Shown in pieces: positions 43,220 to 51,965 of a DNA stretch of 64,000 bases. The translations under genes and the position numbers were made by a program. Every line of letters starts with the position of its first letter. Positions within the stretch are counted from its first letter, which is position 1. Origin of the DNA: Streptomyces sp. R33. Lineage in GTDB: Bacteria; Actinomycetota; Actinomycetes; Streptomycetales; Streptomycetaceae. The notes under the pieces were generated by a model. It was not told the origin of the DNA. It saw nothing but the letters and a program-made list of their open reading frames with translations, and searched no databases. Where the stretch lies: positions 6,141,501 through 6,205,500 of the forward strand of contig NZ_CP165727.1 in the NCBI RefSeq assembly GCF_041200175.1, read 5' to 3'.

Positions 43220-43621
43220 CTACTGCCCCTGCTCGTCGCGGCGGCGCTGCCACCGCTCCTCGATGCGGGTCATCATCGACCGACGCTGTCGGTTGCGGCC
43301 GTGGGCCGAACCGCCTGCACTGCCGGAGACGGGCTGCTCGCCAGGCTTGGGTGCCTTGCGCCAACCGGTGACCACGAGGACCGTACAGCCGAGCATGACG
43401 AGGAAACCCACCACGCTGACCCAGAGTACGTTCGGAATGATCACACCGGTCATGAGGAGCGCGATACCCACCACAATGCCTGCGACTGCCTGGTAGACCC
43501 GTCGCCGGGTGTACGTACGCAGTCCGCTTCCCTCAAGCGCTGTCGCGAACTTGGGATCTTCGGCGTACAGCGCTCGCTCCATCTGCTCGAGCATTCGCTG
43601 CTCGTGCTCCGAGAGCGGCAC
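43220..43621 (-). CDS. DUF3040 small membrane protein
   Basis: A 133-residue protein. The N-terminal VPLSEHEQRMLEQMERALYAEDP motif is diagnostic of DUF3040. Two membrane helices (residues ~45-85) follow, then a basic, Ser/Arg/Gln-rich tail. GTG 43621 is chosen since AGGAGGA is just upstream and the family starts at PLSEHEQ; the in-frame ATG 43636 would contain the ribosome site. DUF3040 genes often lie near dcw genes in actinobacteria. Confidence 0.88.
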   Translation of the reverse strand: MPLSEHEQRMLEQMERALYAEDPKFATALEGSGLRTYTRRRVYQAVAGIVVGIALLMTGVIIPNVLWVSVVGFLVMLGCTVLVVTGWRKAPKPGEQPVSGSAGGSAHGRNRQRRSMMTRIEERWQRRRDEQGQ

Positions 43622-43927
43622 GGGAGTCCTCCTCATCCGTCGGTCGCGGGGGGTAGCGACCAGGGGTCCCCTTCAGGATAGGCGGGGAATCGCCCCCGTG
43701 ATACCCGCCCTCTGCGCGAGGTTCCAAACACTGCCCGGAGAAGACGCCGCCCGGAAAGGCGCCGCCTGAGCAAAACCCTGCGCGAAACCGTACCGCCGGG
43801 AGGGCGGTCACTGAGGCGCTTATTCCCCAACGGCCCGTCCACCATGCCGGTACTGCGCACGATCATACGGGGCCGGACACCCGATCGGAGGGTGTCCGGC
43901 GTACTCCGTGAGCGGAAGCTCCGCAGA
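43622..43927. other. Intergenic region of 306 nt
   Basis: No gene is visible. It holds a candidate -10 TATCCT for the DUF3040 gene (AGGATA at 43675-43680 on the plus strand) and, at 43872-43900, a perfect 11-bp hairpin GCCGGACACCC/GGGTGTCCGGC that probably terminates the methyltransferase transcript. Confidence 0.6.
43872..43900 (-). terminator. Methyltransferase terminator
   Basis: A perfect 11-bp stem with a 7-nt loop, 28 nt after the methyltransferase stop codon. Confidence 0.75.
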
Positions 43928-44686
43928 TCAGGCGCGCTTCTCGCCCAGGACGTGCAGTTGCGTCGCGACCGCGTGGAAGGCCGGCAGTTCGGCGGCTGCC
44001 TCCTCAAGGCGCAGCAGCGCCTCGACCGCGCCCGGCTCGGTGTCGACCAGGACGCCGGGGACGAGGTCGGCGAAGACGCGGACCCCGTGCACCGCGCCGA
44101 CCTCCAAGCCGGCCCCGCCGACCAGCTCGGTGAGCTGCTCGGCGGTGAAACGGCGCGGTACCGGGTCGCCCGCGCCCCAGCGGCCGGCCGGGTCGGTGAG
44201 CGCCGTACGGGCCTCGGTGAAGTGCCCGGCGAGGGCACGGGCCAGCACGGCCCCGCCGAGGCCGGCGCCCAGCAGGCTGAGCGTGCCGCCGGGGCGCAGG
44301 GCGGCGACCGCGTTGGCCACGCCCTCGGCCGGGTCGTCCACGTACTCGAGCACGCCGTGGCAGAGCACCACGTCGTACGCGTCGCGCTCGACGACGTCCA
44401 GCAGGCCCTGGGCGTCGCCCTGCACGCCGCGCACCAGGTCGGCGACACCGGCCTCGGCGACGCGGCGCTCCAGCCCGAACAGTGCGTTCGGGCTGGGGTC
44501 GACCACGGTCACCCGGTGGCCCAGCCGGGCCACCGGCACGGCGAACTTGCCGGTGCCGCCGCCGGTGTCCAGCACGTCCAGCACATCCCGCCCGGTCGCC
44601 TTCACCCGGCGGTCGAGCGCCTCCTTGAGGACCTCCCACACCACGGCGGTGCGGAGGGAGGCACGGGGGCGGGAAGTGTCCGACAC
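43928..44686 (-). CDS. SAM-dependent methyltransferase
   Basis: A 252-residue class I methyltransferase. Motif I is VLDTGGGTGKFAVPVA, followed by VTVVDPSP, GDAQGL, and VVLCHGVLEYVDDP. It resembles SmtA/CmoM-type enzymes; the substrate is not evident. The GTG start follows CGAGGAG. ACCCTA at 44732-44737 (TAGGGT on the minus strand) may be its -10. Confidence 0.85.
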   Translation of the reverse strand: MSDTSRPRASLRTAVVWEVLKEALDRRVKATGRDVLDVLDTGGGTGKFAVPVARLGHRVTVVDPSPNALFGLERRVAEAGVADLVRGVQGDAQGLLDVVERDAYDVVLCHGVLEYVDDPAEGVANAVAALRPGGTLSLLGAGLGGAVLARALAGHFTEARTALTDPAGRWGAGDPVPRRFTAEQLTELVGGAGLEVGAVHGVRVFADLVPGVLVDTEPGAVEALLRLEEAAAELPAFHAVATQLHVLGEKRA

Positions 44687-44784
44687 GGCTGATGGCTCCT
44701 CGGCGCGACAAGGGTGGGAGATGCGAACCCCACCCTATTGCCTGGAGCATGCCCTGCCGATCACCCCCGGCTGCCCGGCCGGGG

Positions 44785-45306
44785 TCAGCCCGCGTCCGCA
44801 GGCTCCGGAGGCTCGGGACGGGGCTGGGGCAGCGTCGGCGCCACCGGCTGGAGGGCGAGCATCCGCTCCACCAGCCGCAGGAACATCTCCACGGCACGCA
44901 CCAGATCGTCCGCGTCCCGGACCGACGCCGCATCCCGTATCCCCGCCTCGGCCCGCGCCCGGCGCTCGGCGCCGGAGGCGAACAGTGCGCTCCACTCCGT
45001 CAGCTCCGGCGCTATCTCCGGCAGTACCTCCCACGCGCTGCGGATCCGCGGGCGGCGCCGCGCGCCCACCGGCTCCGGCCGCCCCCGCGCGGCGAGCACG
45101 GCCGCGGCGGTGCGCAGCGCGGCGAGGTGGGCGGTGGCGTACCGCTCGCCCGGCCGGTCCAGCCGGGCGGCCTCGGCCAGGCCCGCGCGGGCCTTGGTGA
45201 GCAGATCGAGCGCGGCCTTGGGGCATCCCCGCGGCGGAGCCGGAGGGGAGGGGGCTGCCGACCTGCGCGGGACGGGGTGGACAGGGGACGGGGACGGTGT
45301 GGCCAT
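44785..45306 (-). CDS. SAV_6107-family HEPN domain protein
   Basis: A 173-residue protein. A Pro/Ser-rich N-terminus precedes a helical HEPN-like domain (KAALDLLTKARAGLAEAARLDRPGERYATAHLAALRTAAAV) and a conserved RPRIRSAWEVLPEIAPELTEWSALFASGA block. The Rx4-6H catalytic motif of RNase HEPNs is not obvious, though RYATAH resembles RxxxxH. Function is unknown. ATG 45306 has AGGAGG upstream. Confidence 0.82.
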   Translation of the reverse strand: MATPSPSPVHPVPRRSAAPSPPAPPRGCPKAALDLLTKARAGLAEAARLDRPGERYATAHLAALRTAAAVLAARGRPEPVGARRRPRIRSAWEVLPEIAPELTEWSALFASGAERRARAEAGIRDAASVRDADDLVRAVEMFLRLVERMLALQPVAPTLPQPRPEPPEPADAG

Positions 45307-45462
45307 GACGAACCTCCTGTCGTTGCGTACTGCTGTGTCTGCGTTTGTGCCTGCATCCATCGTGACGGCCACCACTGACAATCGCCCTGACCTGCTGGTT
45401 TGCCCCCTCTGTCCGGTCAACTGCCCCCCTGTGGGCATGTGATGCACACAAAGGTGCTAGTT

Positions 45463-45486
45463 TTTGAACTGACCGGTCAGTTCAAA
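45463..45486. promoter_or_regulatory. 24-bp perfect palindrome (TetR operator)
   Basis: TTTGAACTGACC and its exact complement GGTCAGTTCAAA are joined without a spacer. It overlaps the downstream edge of a TAGTTT -10 candidate (45459-45464), 16 nt before the ABC ATPase GTG. Length and symmetry are typical of TetR sites; the third gene of the operon is a TetR. Confidence 0.85.
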
Positions 45487-45501
45487 AGAAGGGGGGACGG
45501 T

Positions 45502-46350
45502 GTGGACAGCCCGCACGGTGCGGCCGTCACAGCCGAGAACTTCGGACTCAAGGGCCCGCGCGGCTGGGTGTTCCGGGGGATGGGCCTCGACGCGGAGCCC
45601 GGCTCGCTCATCGCGGTCGAAGGCCCCTCCGGCAGCGGCCGGACCTGCCTGCTCCTCGCCCTCACCGGACGCATGAAGGCCACCGAGGGCCACGCCGAGA
45701 TCGCCGGCCACCGGCTGCCGAAGCACATGACCGCGGTCCGCCGGATCGCCGCCCTCGGCCCGGTCACCGGGGTCAACGAGCTCGACCAGTCCCTGACCGT
45801 CGCCGAGCAGCTGCGCGAGGGCGCGCTGCTCCAGCGCCGCTACGAGGGCCCCGTACGCGCCCTGCTCCGCCCGCGCGGCGAGCGCCGCGCCGGCACGCAG
45901 GCCCGGATCGACGCCGCCCTGGCCGCGGCCGGGCTGGACCTCGCCGGGCTGCCCAAGGGCCCGCGCACCTCCGTACGGGACCTGGAGCGGCTGGAGGCGG
46001 TGCGGCTGTCCGTGGCCATCGCCCTGCTGGGCTCGCCGCGGCTATTGGCCCTCGACGACCTGGACCTCAAGCTCTCGGACGCCGAACGCGCCGAGGCCTG
46101 GAGCCTGCTGCGTGCGATCGCCGCCCGCGGGACCACCGTCCTCGCGGTGTGCAGCGACGCACCGGACGACGTGACGGTCCTGCGCACGGGCGCCGCGGCG
46201 GCCGAGCCCGAGGACAAGGCCGCGGAAAAGGCCGAGGCCGATACCGAGGCGGCCGCGTCCGGCACCGACGAGAACCCCGCAGACACCGACGACACCGACG
46301 ACGACACGAAGGGGACGGACGATGCGCTCGCCGAAGCTCGCCGCGCTTGA
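45502..46350 (+). CDS. ABC transporter ATP-binding protein
   Basis: A 282-residue ATPase subunit. The Walker A is GPSGSGRT; the signature region is degenerate (TSVRDLERLEAVRLSVAIALL in place of LSGGQ), followed by LLALDDLDLKLSDAE as Walker B. The C-terminal ~40 residues are an acidic disordered tail (DTDDTDDDTKGTDD). GTG 45502 is chosen since GAAGGGGGG precedes it. It overlaps the permease gene by 29 nt. Its partner is the YhgE/Pip protein. Confidence 0.85.
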   Translation: MDSPHGAAVTAENFGLKGPRGWVFRGMGLDAEPGSLIAVEGPSGSGRTCLLLALTGRMKATEGHAEIAGHRLPKHMTAVRRIAALGPVTGVNELDQSLTVAEQLREGALLQRRYEGPVRALLRPRGERRAGTQARIDAALAAAGLDLAGLPKGPRTSVRDLERLEAVRLSVAIALLGSPRLLALDDLDLKLSDAERAEAWSLLRAIAARGTTVLAVCSDAPDDVTVLRTGAAAAEPEDKAAEKAEADTEAAASGTDENPADTDDTDDDTKGTDDALAEARRA

Positions 46351-48409
46351 GCTGAAGCGGTTCGGGCGGGGGAAGCTGCCCGTGGCCGCTCTCATCGCGC
46401 TCCTCCTGCTGCCGCTGCTCTACGGCGCGCTGTACCTGTGCTCCTTCTGGGACCCGTACGACAACCTGGACAAGGTGCCCGTCGCCCTCGTCAACGCAGA
46501 CAAGGGCGCGACCGTCGACGGCAAGCAGGTCGACGCGGGCGGCGAGATCGCGAGGAAGCTCCACGACAGCAAGACCTTCGACTGGCGCGAGGTCAGCGCC
46601 GAAGAGGCGGCCGAGGGCGTGGAGAAGGGGACGTACTACCTCTCCCTCACCATGCCCGCCGACTTCAGCACGAAGATCACCTCCAGCGCGGGTGACGACC
46701 CCACCACCGGCGCCCTGCAGGTCCGGACGAACGACGCGAACAACTACATCGTCGGATCGATCTCGCGCACCGTCTTCTCCGAGGTCCGCTCCGCGGCGTC
46801 CGCCAACGCCTCCCGCGGCTTCCTCGACAAGATCTTCGTTTCCTTCTCCGACCTCCACGACAAGACCGCCGAGGCCGCCGACGGGGCCGACCAGCTCAAG
46901 GACGGGGCCGGCAAGGCCCAGCAGGGGGCCAAGGAACTCGCCGACGGGCTGGACACGGCGAAGGAGAAGAACGGCGAGCTGACCGGCGGGCTGACGAAGC
47001 TCAACACGGCCGCGGGCAAGCTGGAGACCGGTACCAAGGACATCGCCGCCGGCACCCAGCGGGTCGCGGACAAGATCAACGGCACCGCCTCCCAGGTCCG
47101 CCCCTACCTGGACAATCCCCAGCAGCTCGCCGACACCGCCCTGCTCGTCGCGGACACCGCCCGGGTCGTCAACAACCACCTCGAGACCTTCAGCAAGAGG
47201 GCCCCGGCCGCAGCCAAGGTCAGCAAGCAGGCCGCCGCCCTGGCCGCCGACACGTACACCCGCACCTGCACGGGCGCTGCCGCCAAGCCCCTGCCGGCCA
47301 CCTGCGCCGACATGAAGAGGCTGAAGGACCTCACTGCCGAGGCCGCCCAGCTCAGCGGCGACGTCGACACCCTGGTCAAGGACTCGGGCGGCGACCTGGC
47401 CGACCTGCGGGGGCAGCTCACCGACCTGGAGAAGCAGGCCCGCAAGCTCGCCGCGGGTGCGCCCTCCCTCGCGGGCAAGCTCGACCAGGCCGTCGCCGAC
47501 GCCGACGCCCTCAACACCGGCGCCCACAAGGTCGCCACCGGCATGGCCCAGCTCCACACCGGCCTGGGCAAGGCCACCGACGGCTCCGAGGCCCTCGGCG
47601 AGGGAGTCGGCAAGCTCGGCGACGGCGCCCACCGCCTCGACGGAGGCATGTACAAGCTCGTCGACGGCACCGGTGAACTCGCCGGCGGCCTCCACGACGG
47701 CGTCGGCAAGATCCCGGACTACGACCAGCAGCAGCGCGACGCCCGCACCCAGGTGATGGCCGACCCGGTGAAGCTCGCCAACCAGTCCCTGCACAAGGCG
47801 CCCAACTACGGCACCGGCTTCGCGCCGTACTTCATCCCGCTCTCCCTCTGGGTCGGCGCGATGGTCGCGTACATGCTCATCGCCCCGCTGAACCGGCGCG
47901 CCCTGGCCGCCGGCGCCTCGCCCTGGCGGATCGCGTTCGCCGGCTGGCTGCCCGTGGTGGGCATCGGCGTCCTGCAGGTGCTCGCGCTGATGTCCGTACT
48001 GCACTGGGCCCTCGGCCTGGAGATGGCACACCCGGCGCTCGCCATCGGCTTCCTCGCGCTGGCCACCGCGTGCTTCGCGGCGATGGTCCAGTGGCTCAAC
48101 GCGAAGTTCGGGGCGGCCGGGCGGATCCTGGTCCTCGTCGTGCTGATGCTGCAGCTGACCTCGGCGGGCGGTACGTACCCCGTGGAGACCAGTCCCGCCT
48201 TCTTCAACTGGATCCACCCGTACCTGCCGATGACGTACATCGTCGAGGGGCTGCGCCGCCTCATCTCCGGCGGCGACCTCACCCGGGTCTGGGTGGGCTG
48301 TGCGGTCCTGGTGGCCTTCACGGCGGGCTCCCTGCTCCTCACCACGCTCGCCGCCCGCGGCAAGCAGGTGTGGACGATGGACCGGCTGCACCCGGAACTG
48401 AGCCTGTAG
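46322..48409 (+). CDS. YhgE/Pip-type ABC-2 membrane protein
   Basis: A 695-residue protein. There is one membrane helix at residues ~20-42, then a large extracytoplasmic region of about 450 residues with long coiled-coil and repeated GA(D/H)-rich heptads (ADGADQLKDGAGKAQQGAKEL), and five C-terminal helices. This is the plan of YhgE/Pip (phage infection protein) and of ESX/type VII-associated YukD-neighbour exporters. It may export a hydrophobic or toxic compound. The operon is TetR-regulated. Confidence 0.88.
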   Translation: MRSPKLAALELKRFGRGKLPVAALIALLLLPLLYGALYLCSFWDPYDNLDKVPVALVNADKGATVDGKQVDAGGEIARKLHDSKTFDWREVSAEEAAEGVEKGTYYLSLTMPADFSTKITSSAGDDPTTGALQVRTNDANNYIVGSISRTVFSEVRSAASANASRGFLDKIFVSFSDLHDKTAEAADGADQLKDGAGKAQQGAKELADGLDTAKEKNGELTGGLTKLNTAAGKLETGTKDIAAGTQRVADKINGTASQVRPYLDNPQQLADTALLVADTARVVNNHLETFSKRAPAAAKVSKQAAALAADTYTRTCTGAAAKPLPATCADMKRLKDLTAEAAQLSGDVDTLVKDSGGDLADLRGQLTDLEKQARKLAAGAPSLAGKLDQAVADADALNTGAHKVATGMAQLHTGLGKATDGSEALGEGVGKLGDGAHRLDGGMYKLVDGTGELAGGLHDGVGKIPDYDQQQRDARTQVMADPVKLANQSLHKAPNYGTGFAPYFIPLSLWVGAMVAYMLIAPLNRRALAAGASPWRIAFAGWLPVVGIGVLQVLALMSVLHWALGLEMAHPALAIGFLALATACFAAMVQWLNAKFGAAGRILVLVVLMLQLTSAGGTYPVETSPAFFNWIHPYLPMTYIVEGLRRLISGGDLTRVWVGCAVLVAFTAGSLLLTTLAARGKQVWTMDRLHPELSL

Positions 48410-48423
48410 AGAGCGGTTGACCT

Positions 48424-49068
48424 GTGAGAATCAGCGCCATGGACACCAGCAGCACCGGTACCGGCGGCGGCGGCCGCCGACAGGCGACGCGCCAGAAGCT
48501 CTACGAAGCGGCCGTCACGCTCATCGCCGAGCAGGGCTTCTCCGCGACCACGGTCGACGAGATCGCCGAGCGGGCGGGCGTCGCGAAGGGCACCGTCTAC
48601 TACAACTTCGCGAGCAAGAACGAACTCTTCGAGGAGCTGCTGCGCCACGGCGTCGGCCTGCTCACGGCCTCGCTGCGCACCGCGGCCGAGGAGACGGAGC
48701 AGCGGGGCGGCAGCCGGGTCGAGGCGCTCGACGCGATGATCCGGGCCGGCCTCGTCTTCATCGACCGGTACCCGGCCTTCACCCAGCTGTACGTCGCCGA
48801 ACTGTGGCGGACGAACCGGGCGTGGCAGTCCACGCTGATGGTGGTCCGGCAGGAGGCGGTGGCCGTCGTGGAGACGGTGCTGCGGGAGGGTGTGGAGCGG
48901 GGGGAGCTCAGCGCCGAGATCGACGTGCCGCTGACTGCTGCCGCGATGGTGGGCATGGTGCTGGTGGCTGCGCTGGACTGGCAGTCGTTCCAGAGCGAGC
49001 GGTCGCTGGACGACGTGCATTCGGCATTGTCGCTGCTGCTGCGGGGCCGGGTCAGCGGGAACCGCTGA
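48424..49068 (+). CDS. TetR-family transcriptional regulator
   Basis: A 214-residue regulator. The N-terminal helix-turn-helix is TTVDEIAERAGVAKGTVYYNFASKNELFEELL, followed by a helical ligand-binding domain. It lies 15 nt after the permease gene, so it is in the operon and probably autoregulates through the palindrome at 45463-45486. GTG 48424 is supported by GAGAG upstream; ATG 48439 is an alternative start. Confidence 0.88.
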   Translation: MRISAMDTSSTGTGGGGRRQATRQKLYEAAVTLIAEQGFSATTVDEIAERAGVAKGTVYYNFASKNELFEELLRHGVGLLTASLRTAAEETEQRGGSRVEALDAMIRAGLVFIDRYPAFTQLYVAELWRTNRAWQSTLMVVRQEAVAVVETVLREGVERGELSAEIDVPLTAAAMVGMVLVAALDWQSFQSERSLDDVHSALSLLLRGRVSGNR

Positions 49069-49532
49069 GGGCGCCGGGGCATGCCCCCCGATCGGCGGTG
49101 CCGCGGCGGGGCGGGACGGCGTAGAACTGGTGGCGCCGGCGCCGCCTGAGTACGTGTACCTAGGTGCGGAAATGAGTACGCGGGCGGATGGGCCCCCACC
49201 TGCGCGGACGCCAGACTGGGGACAACGGACGGGGACCCGGCCCGGACCGCCGACACGGGGCGGCCGGTGCGGGCCGGGTACCTTCGCCGTGAGCGGGGGC
49301 ACAACGCAGCGCGGCGGGGCTCGGGGGGATCGAGCCTCGCCGCGCTGTTGCCGTTCCGGGGGCGCCGCCCCTAGGGGGCGTCTGACGGATCAGAGCCGGG
49401 CCCGGCCCGCCTGGCACCGCGGCTTGCCGCGTTGTCGTCGGTCGCCAACGCTCCGCGTTGACTCCCTCCTCCGCCTGGCAATCCATGGCACCAGCCGACC
49501 CGGCCGTCCGACCCTGATCCGTCAGACACCCC
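49069..49532. other. Intergenic region of 464 nt between convergent genes
   Basis: No convincing gene. It contains two TGAGTAC motifs (49147-49153 and 49173-49179), the first as TGAGTACGTGTACCTA; a strong hairpin at 49307-49347; and a MITE-like element from 49371 onward. An ORF reading MSTRADGPPP from 49172 runs through the hairpin and element and lacks coding character. Confidence 0.6.
49307..49347. terminator. Strong hairpin
   Basis: CAGCGCGGCGGGGCTCG pairs with CGAGCCTCGCCGCGCTG (17 bp, one G-T) around GGGGGAT. It may end a short transcript that starts near the TGAGTAC motifs, or the TetR operon. Confidence 0.7.
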
Positions 49533-49536
49533 CTAG
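49371..49536. mobile_element. MITE-like palindromic element, copy B
   Basis: A 166-bp element bounded by CTAG. The left arm starts CTAGGGGGCGTCTGACGGAT, and the reversed right arm starts CTAGGGGGTGTCTGACGGAT. The centre shares TTGCCGCGTTGTCGTCGGTC with the matching part of copy A. Its right end supplies the TAG stop codon (49533-49535) of the transglutaminase gene. Confidence 0.8.
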
Positions 49537-51965
49537 CCGCGGCCCCGGAGGGGGAGGCGGGAGAAGAGGGTGCCGGCCCGGGCCAACAGCGGGGCGGTGC
49601 GGGCCGTGAAGGCCGACCAGCGGGCCGACGCCGACCAGCGGAGGCGGACCGCCGAGCGGGGGAGGAGCAGCGCGCGCAGGCGCGAGCCACGGCTCACCGA
49701 GCCCAGGAGGGCCGCGCGGGCCAGCAGGACGTCCGCCGCCAGGGTCTCGTACGAGACCTCCGCGCCGGGCGGGGCGTACAGCGTCCGCTCCACCGCCCCC
49801 GCAACCCGGTGCACCGCTTCCGCCGCGTCCCGCTCCAGCCGGCCCAGTACCACCACACGGCCCGCCGCCCGCCGCGGCGACAGCGCCTCGTCGGGGACGA
49901 TCCCCACGTCCCACGCCGCGTCACCCAGCTCCTGCCAGGCCGGCAGCACCGCCCCGCCCGACAGGCGGCGTGCACGGAGCCGCCCGCGCCACAGCAGGGG
50001 GAGCAGGGGGAGGGTCAGTACGACCGCCAGCGACAGGACCCACGCCAGGACCGTGGTCGGCGACGGGCCGCCGCCATCCGAACCCGCGTTCTGCTGCGCC
50101 GCCGCGGCCCCGCACTCGCCCAGCTTCCTCAGCTCCGGCGGGCAGTCCTCGGCCTTCGACGGCGCCGCCGACGGCTGCGCCGCGCCCTGCGAGGGCAGCG
50201 CCGCCGGCGCCGACGGCTGGGCCGCCGGGGCCTCGGCCCGGGAGTAGTCCGGGATCGTGATGCCCTGACGCGGCGTCGGCTCGAACCGGGTCCAGCCCGC
50301 GCCCTCGAAGTACAGCTCGGGCCACGCGTGCGCGTCCCGCATCGACACGTTCACGCTGCCGTCGGACTGCTTCTCGCCGGGCGTGAACCCCACCGCGACC
50401 CGCGCCGGGATCCCGAGCGAGCGCGACATCGCCGCCATCGAGAACGCGAAGTGGATGCAGAACCCCTCCTTGTCCTCGAGGAACCGGGCGATGGCCTGCG
50501 GCCCCGTACCCGAGGCCACCTTCGTGTCGTAGCGGAATCCACCGTTCACGGCGAAGTAGTCCTGCAGCTTCACCGCCCGCGTGTAGTCGTCCTTCGAACC
50601 CTTCGTGACCTGGCGGGCCGTATCGGCGACCACCGCGGGCAGATTGTCCGGAAGCTTCGTGTACTCGGCCTTGACCGCCGGATTCGCCGGCGGCGCCGCC
50701 TGCAGCTCCACGGCCGTCGGCCGCAGCAGCAGGCTGCGCACCGTGTACATGGCGCCCTGCACGTTCTGGAACTTGTCCTTGCCCAGCTGGTCCCCGACCA
50801 GCGTCCGGCCGACCGGCTCGAACCGCCACTTGCCGGGGATGTCCACGCCCGTCGCCGGGTACGGCATCGGCAGGTAGCGCTGCGCGTAGGTGTCCGCCGC
50901 CGAGATGCTCGTCCGTACCTCGGTCCCGGTCGCCCGGACCTGCTCGCTCAGCCCCGGCGGGGCCGGCAGCCGCTCCGGCACGTCGGTCAGGGCGCGCCCG
51001 GAGGCCTCCCACTTGACGCCGTTGAACTCGTCCAGCGCGAGGATCCGCAGGTACTGCTCGCCGAGCTGTGGGCTGTCGGTGCGGTACTTCAGCACGACCC
51101 GGTTGTCCTGCGCGTTCAGGCTGCCCTGCAGGGAGACCAGCGGGTTGACCGCCGAGATCGTCCCACCGACGCCCGTGCCGCCGCCCTCGGCCTCGCCCTG
51201 CGCGCCCAGCAGCCCGCCGCCGAGCGCCGGCAGCGCCGCCGGCACCGCCAGCGCGATCCCCAGCGCGACCGCGCCGATCCGCCGCCCGGTGCGTACGGGG
51301 GCCAGCGCCTGGCCCGTGCCCGCGCCGCCGCCGTACCCCGAGGCCGCCGACACCCGCCCGCTCGGGGCCGCGCCGAAGACCCGGCCCCACTGGGCGAGCC
51401 GGTCGCGGCCCTCGGCCAGCAGCAGCAACAGGTAGCCGCAGCCGGCCAGCAGGAAGGACACCGCGGAGGCCCCGGCGCCGCCGGAGAGCCCCGCGGCGAC
51501 CGAGTACAGCGCGAGCAGCGGCAGCCCGGCAGCGGCAGCGGTCCGCAGGGTCACCGCCAGCAGGTCCACCAGCAGCCCGATCCCCAGCACCCCGGCCAGC
51601 AGCAGCAGCCGGATGCCGTCCGTCAGCGGCGCCGGGATCGCGAACTCGCCCACGTCCAGGACGCCCCGCCGGAACAGGGCGCCGAAGTCCGTCACCAGAT
51701 AGGCCATCGGCCCGGTCCCGGTGGATTCGCCCTTGCCCGCGAACAGGAACATCAGCACCAGCAGCGACACCAGCACCTGAGAGGCCACCGTGAGCGTGCG
51801 CCCCAGCGGCAACCGCCGGGCCCCGGCCCCCACCCCGCTCTGCACGGCCAGCAGCAGCGCAGCCTGCAACAGCCAGCCCGCCGAGTCCACCAGCGAGGCC
51901 AGCGACCACGAGGTGAGCAGGGTCGCCAGCATCGCGAAGAGCGTCACGCGCGCTCGCCCGCTCAT
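49533..51965 (-). CDS. TgpA-type transglutaminase-like membrane protein
   Basis: An 810-residue membrane protein. About six membrane helices occupy residues 5-240, an extracytoplasmic transglutaminase-like domain follows (residues ~440-600), then an Ala/Pro/Ser-rich linker, another helix and a cytoplasmic tail. The catalytic triad is GFCIHFAFSMAAMSR (Cys), DAHAWPELYF (His) and a following Asp/Glu. It is the third gene of a moxR-DUF58-tgpA operon and its ATG overlaps the DUF58 stop (ATGA). The stop codon falls in the end of a MITE-like element. Confidence 0.9.
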   Translation of the reverse strand: MSGRARVTLFAMLATLLTSWSLASLVDSAGWLLQAALLLAVQSGVGAGARRLPLGRTLTVASQVLVSLLVLMFLFAGKGESTGTGPMAYLVTDFGALFRRGVLDVGEFAIPAPLTDGIRLLLLAGVLGIGLLVDLLAVTLRTAAAAGLPLLALYSVAAGLSGGAGASAVSFLLAGCGYLLLLLAEGRDRLAQWGRVFGAAPSGRVSAASGYGGGAGTGQALAPVRTGRRIGAVALGIALAVPAALPALGGGLLGAQGEAEGGGTGVGGTISAVNPLVSLQGSLNAQDNRVVLKYRTDSPQLGEQYLRILALDEFNGVKWEASGRALTDVPERLPAPPGLSEQVRATGTEVRTSISAADTYAQRYLPMPYPATGVDIPGKWRFEPVGRTLVGDQLGKDKFQNVQGAMYTVRSLLLRPTAVELQAAPPANPAVKAEYTKLPDNLPAVVADTARQVTKGSKDDYTRAVKLQDYFAVNGGFRYDTKVASGTGPQAIARFLEDKEGFCIHFAFSMAAMSRSLGIPARVAVGFTPGEKQSDGSVNVSMRDAHAWPELYFEGAGWTRFEPTPRQGITIPDYSRAEAPAAQPSAPAALPSQGAAQPSAAPSKAEDCPPELRKLGECGAAAAQQNAGSDGGGPSPTTVLAWVLSLAVVLTLPLLPLLWRGRLRARRLSGGAVLPAWQELGDAAWDVGIVPDEALSPRRAAGRVVVLGRLERDAAEAVHRVAGAVERTLYAPPGAEVSYETLAADVLLARAALLGSVSRGSRLRALLLPRSAVRLRWSASARWSAFTARTAPLLARAGTLFSRLPLRGRG

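Noticed and set aside
44764..44785. Hairpin at the end of the HEPN gene
   Set aside because: The stem is only six to seven pairs and overlaps the stop codon, so I did not call it a terminator.
46067..48391. Minus-strand ORF of 774 codons opposite the YhgE/Pip gene
   Set aside because: Its Val/Gly/Leu/Gln-rich repeats mirror the coiled-coil heptads of the sense gene.
49130..49609. Plus-strand ORF with an in-frame ATG at 49172
   Set aside because: It passes through a strong hairpin and the MITE-like element and into the transglutaminase gene, with no domain or ribosome site.
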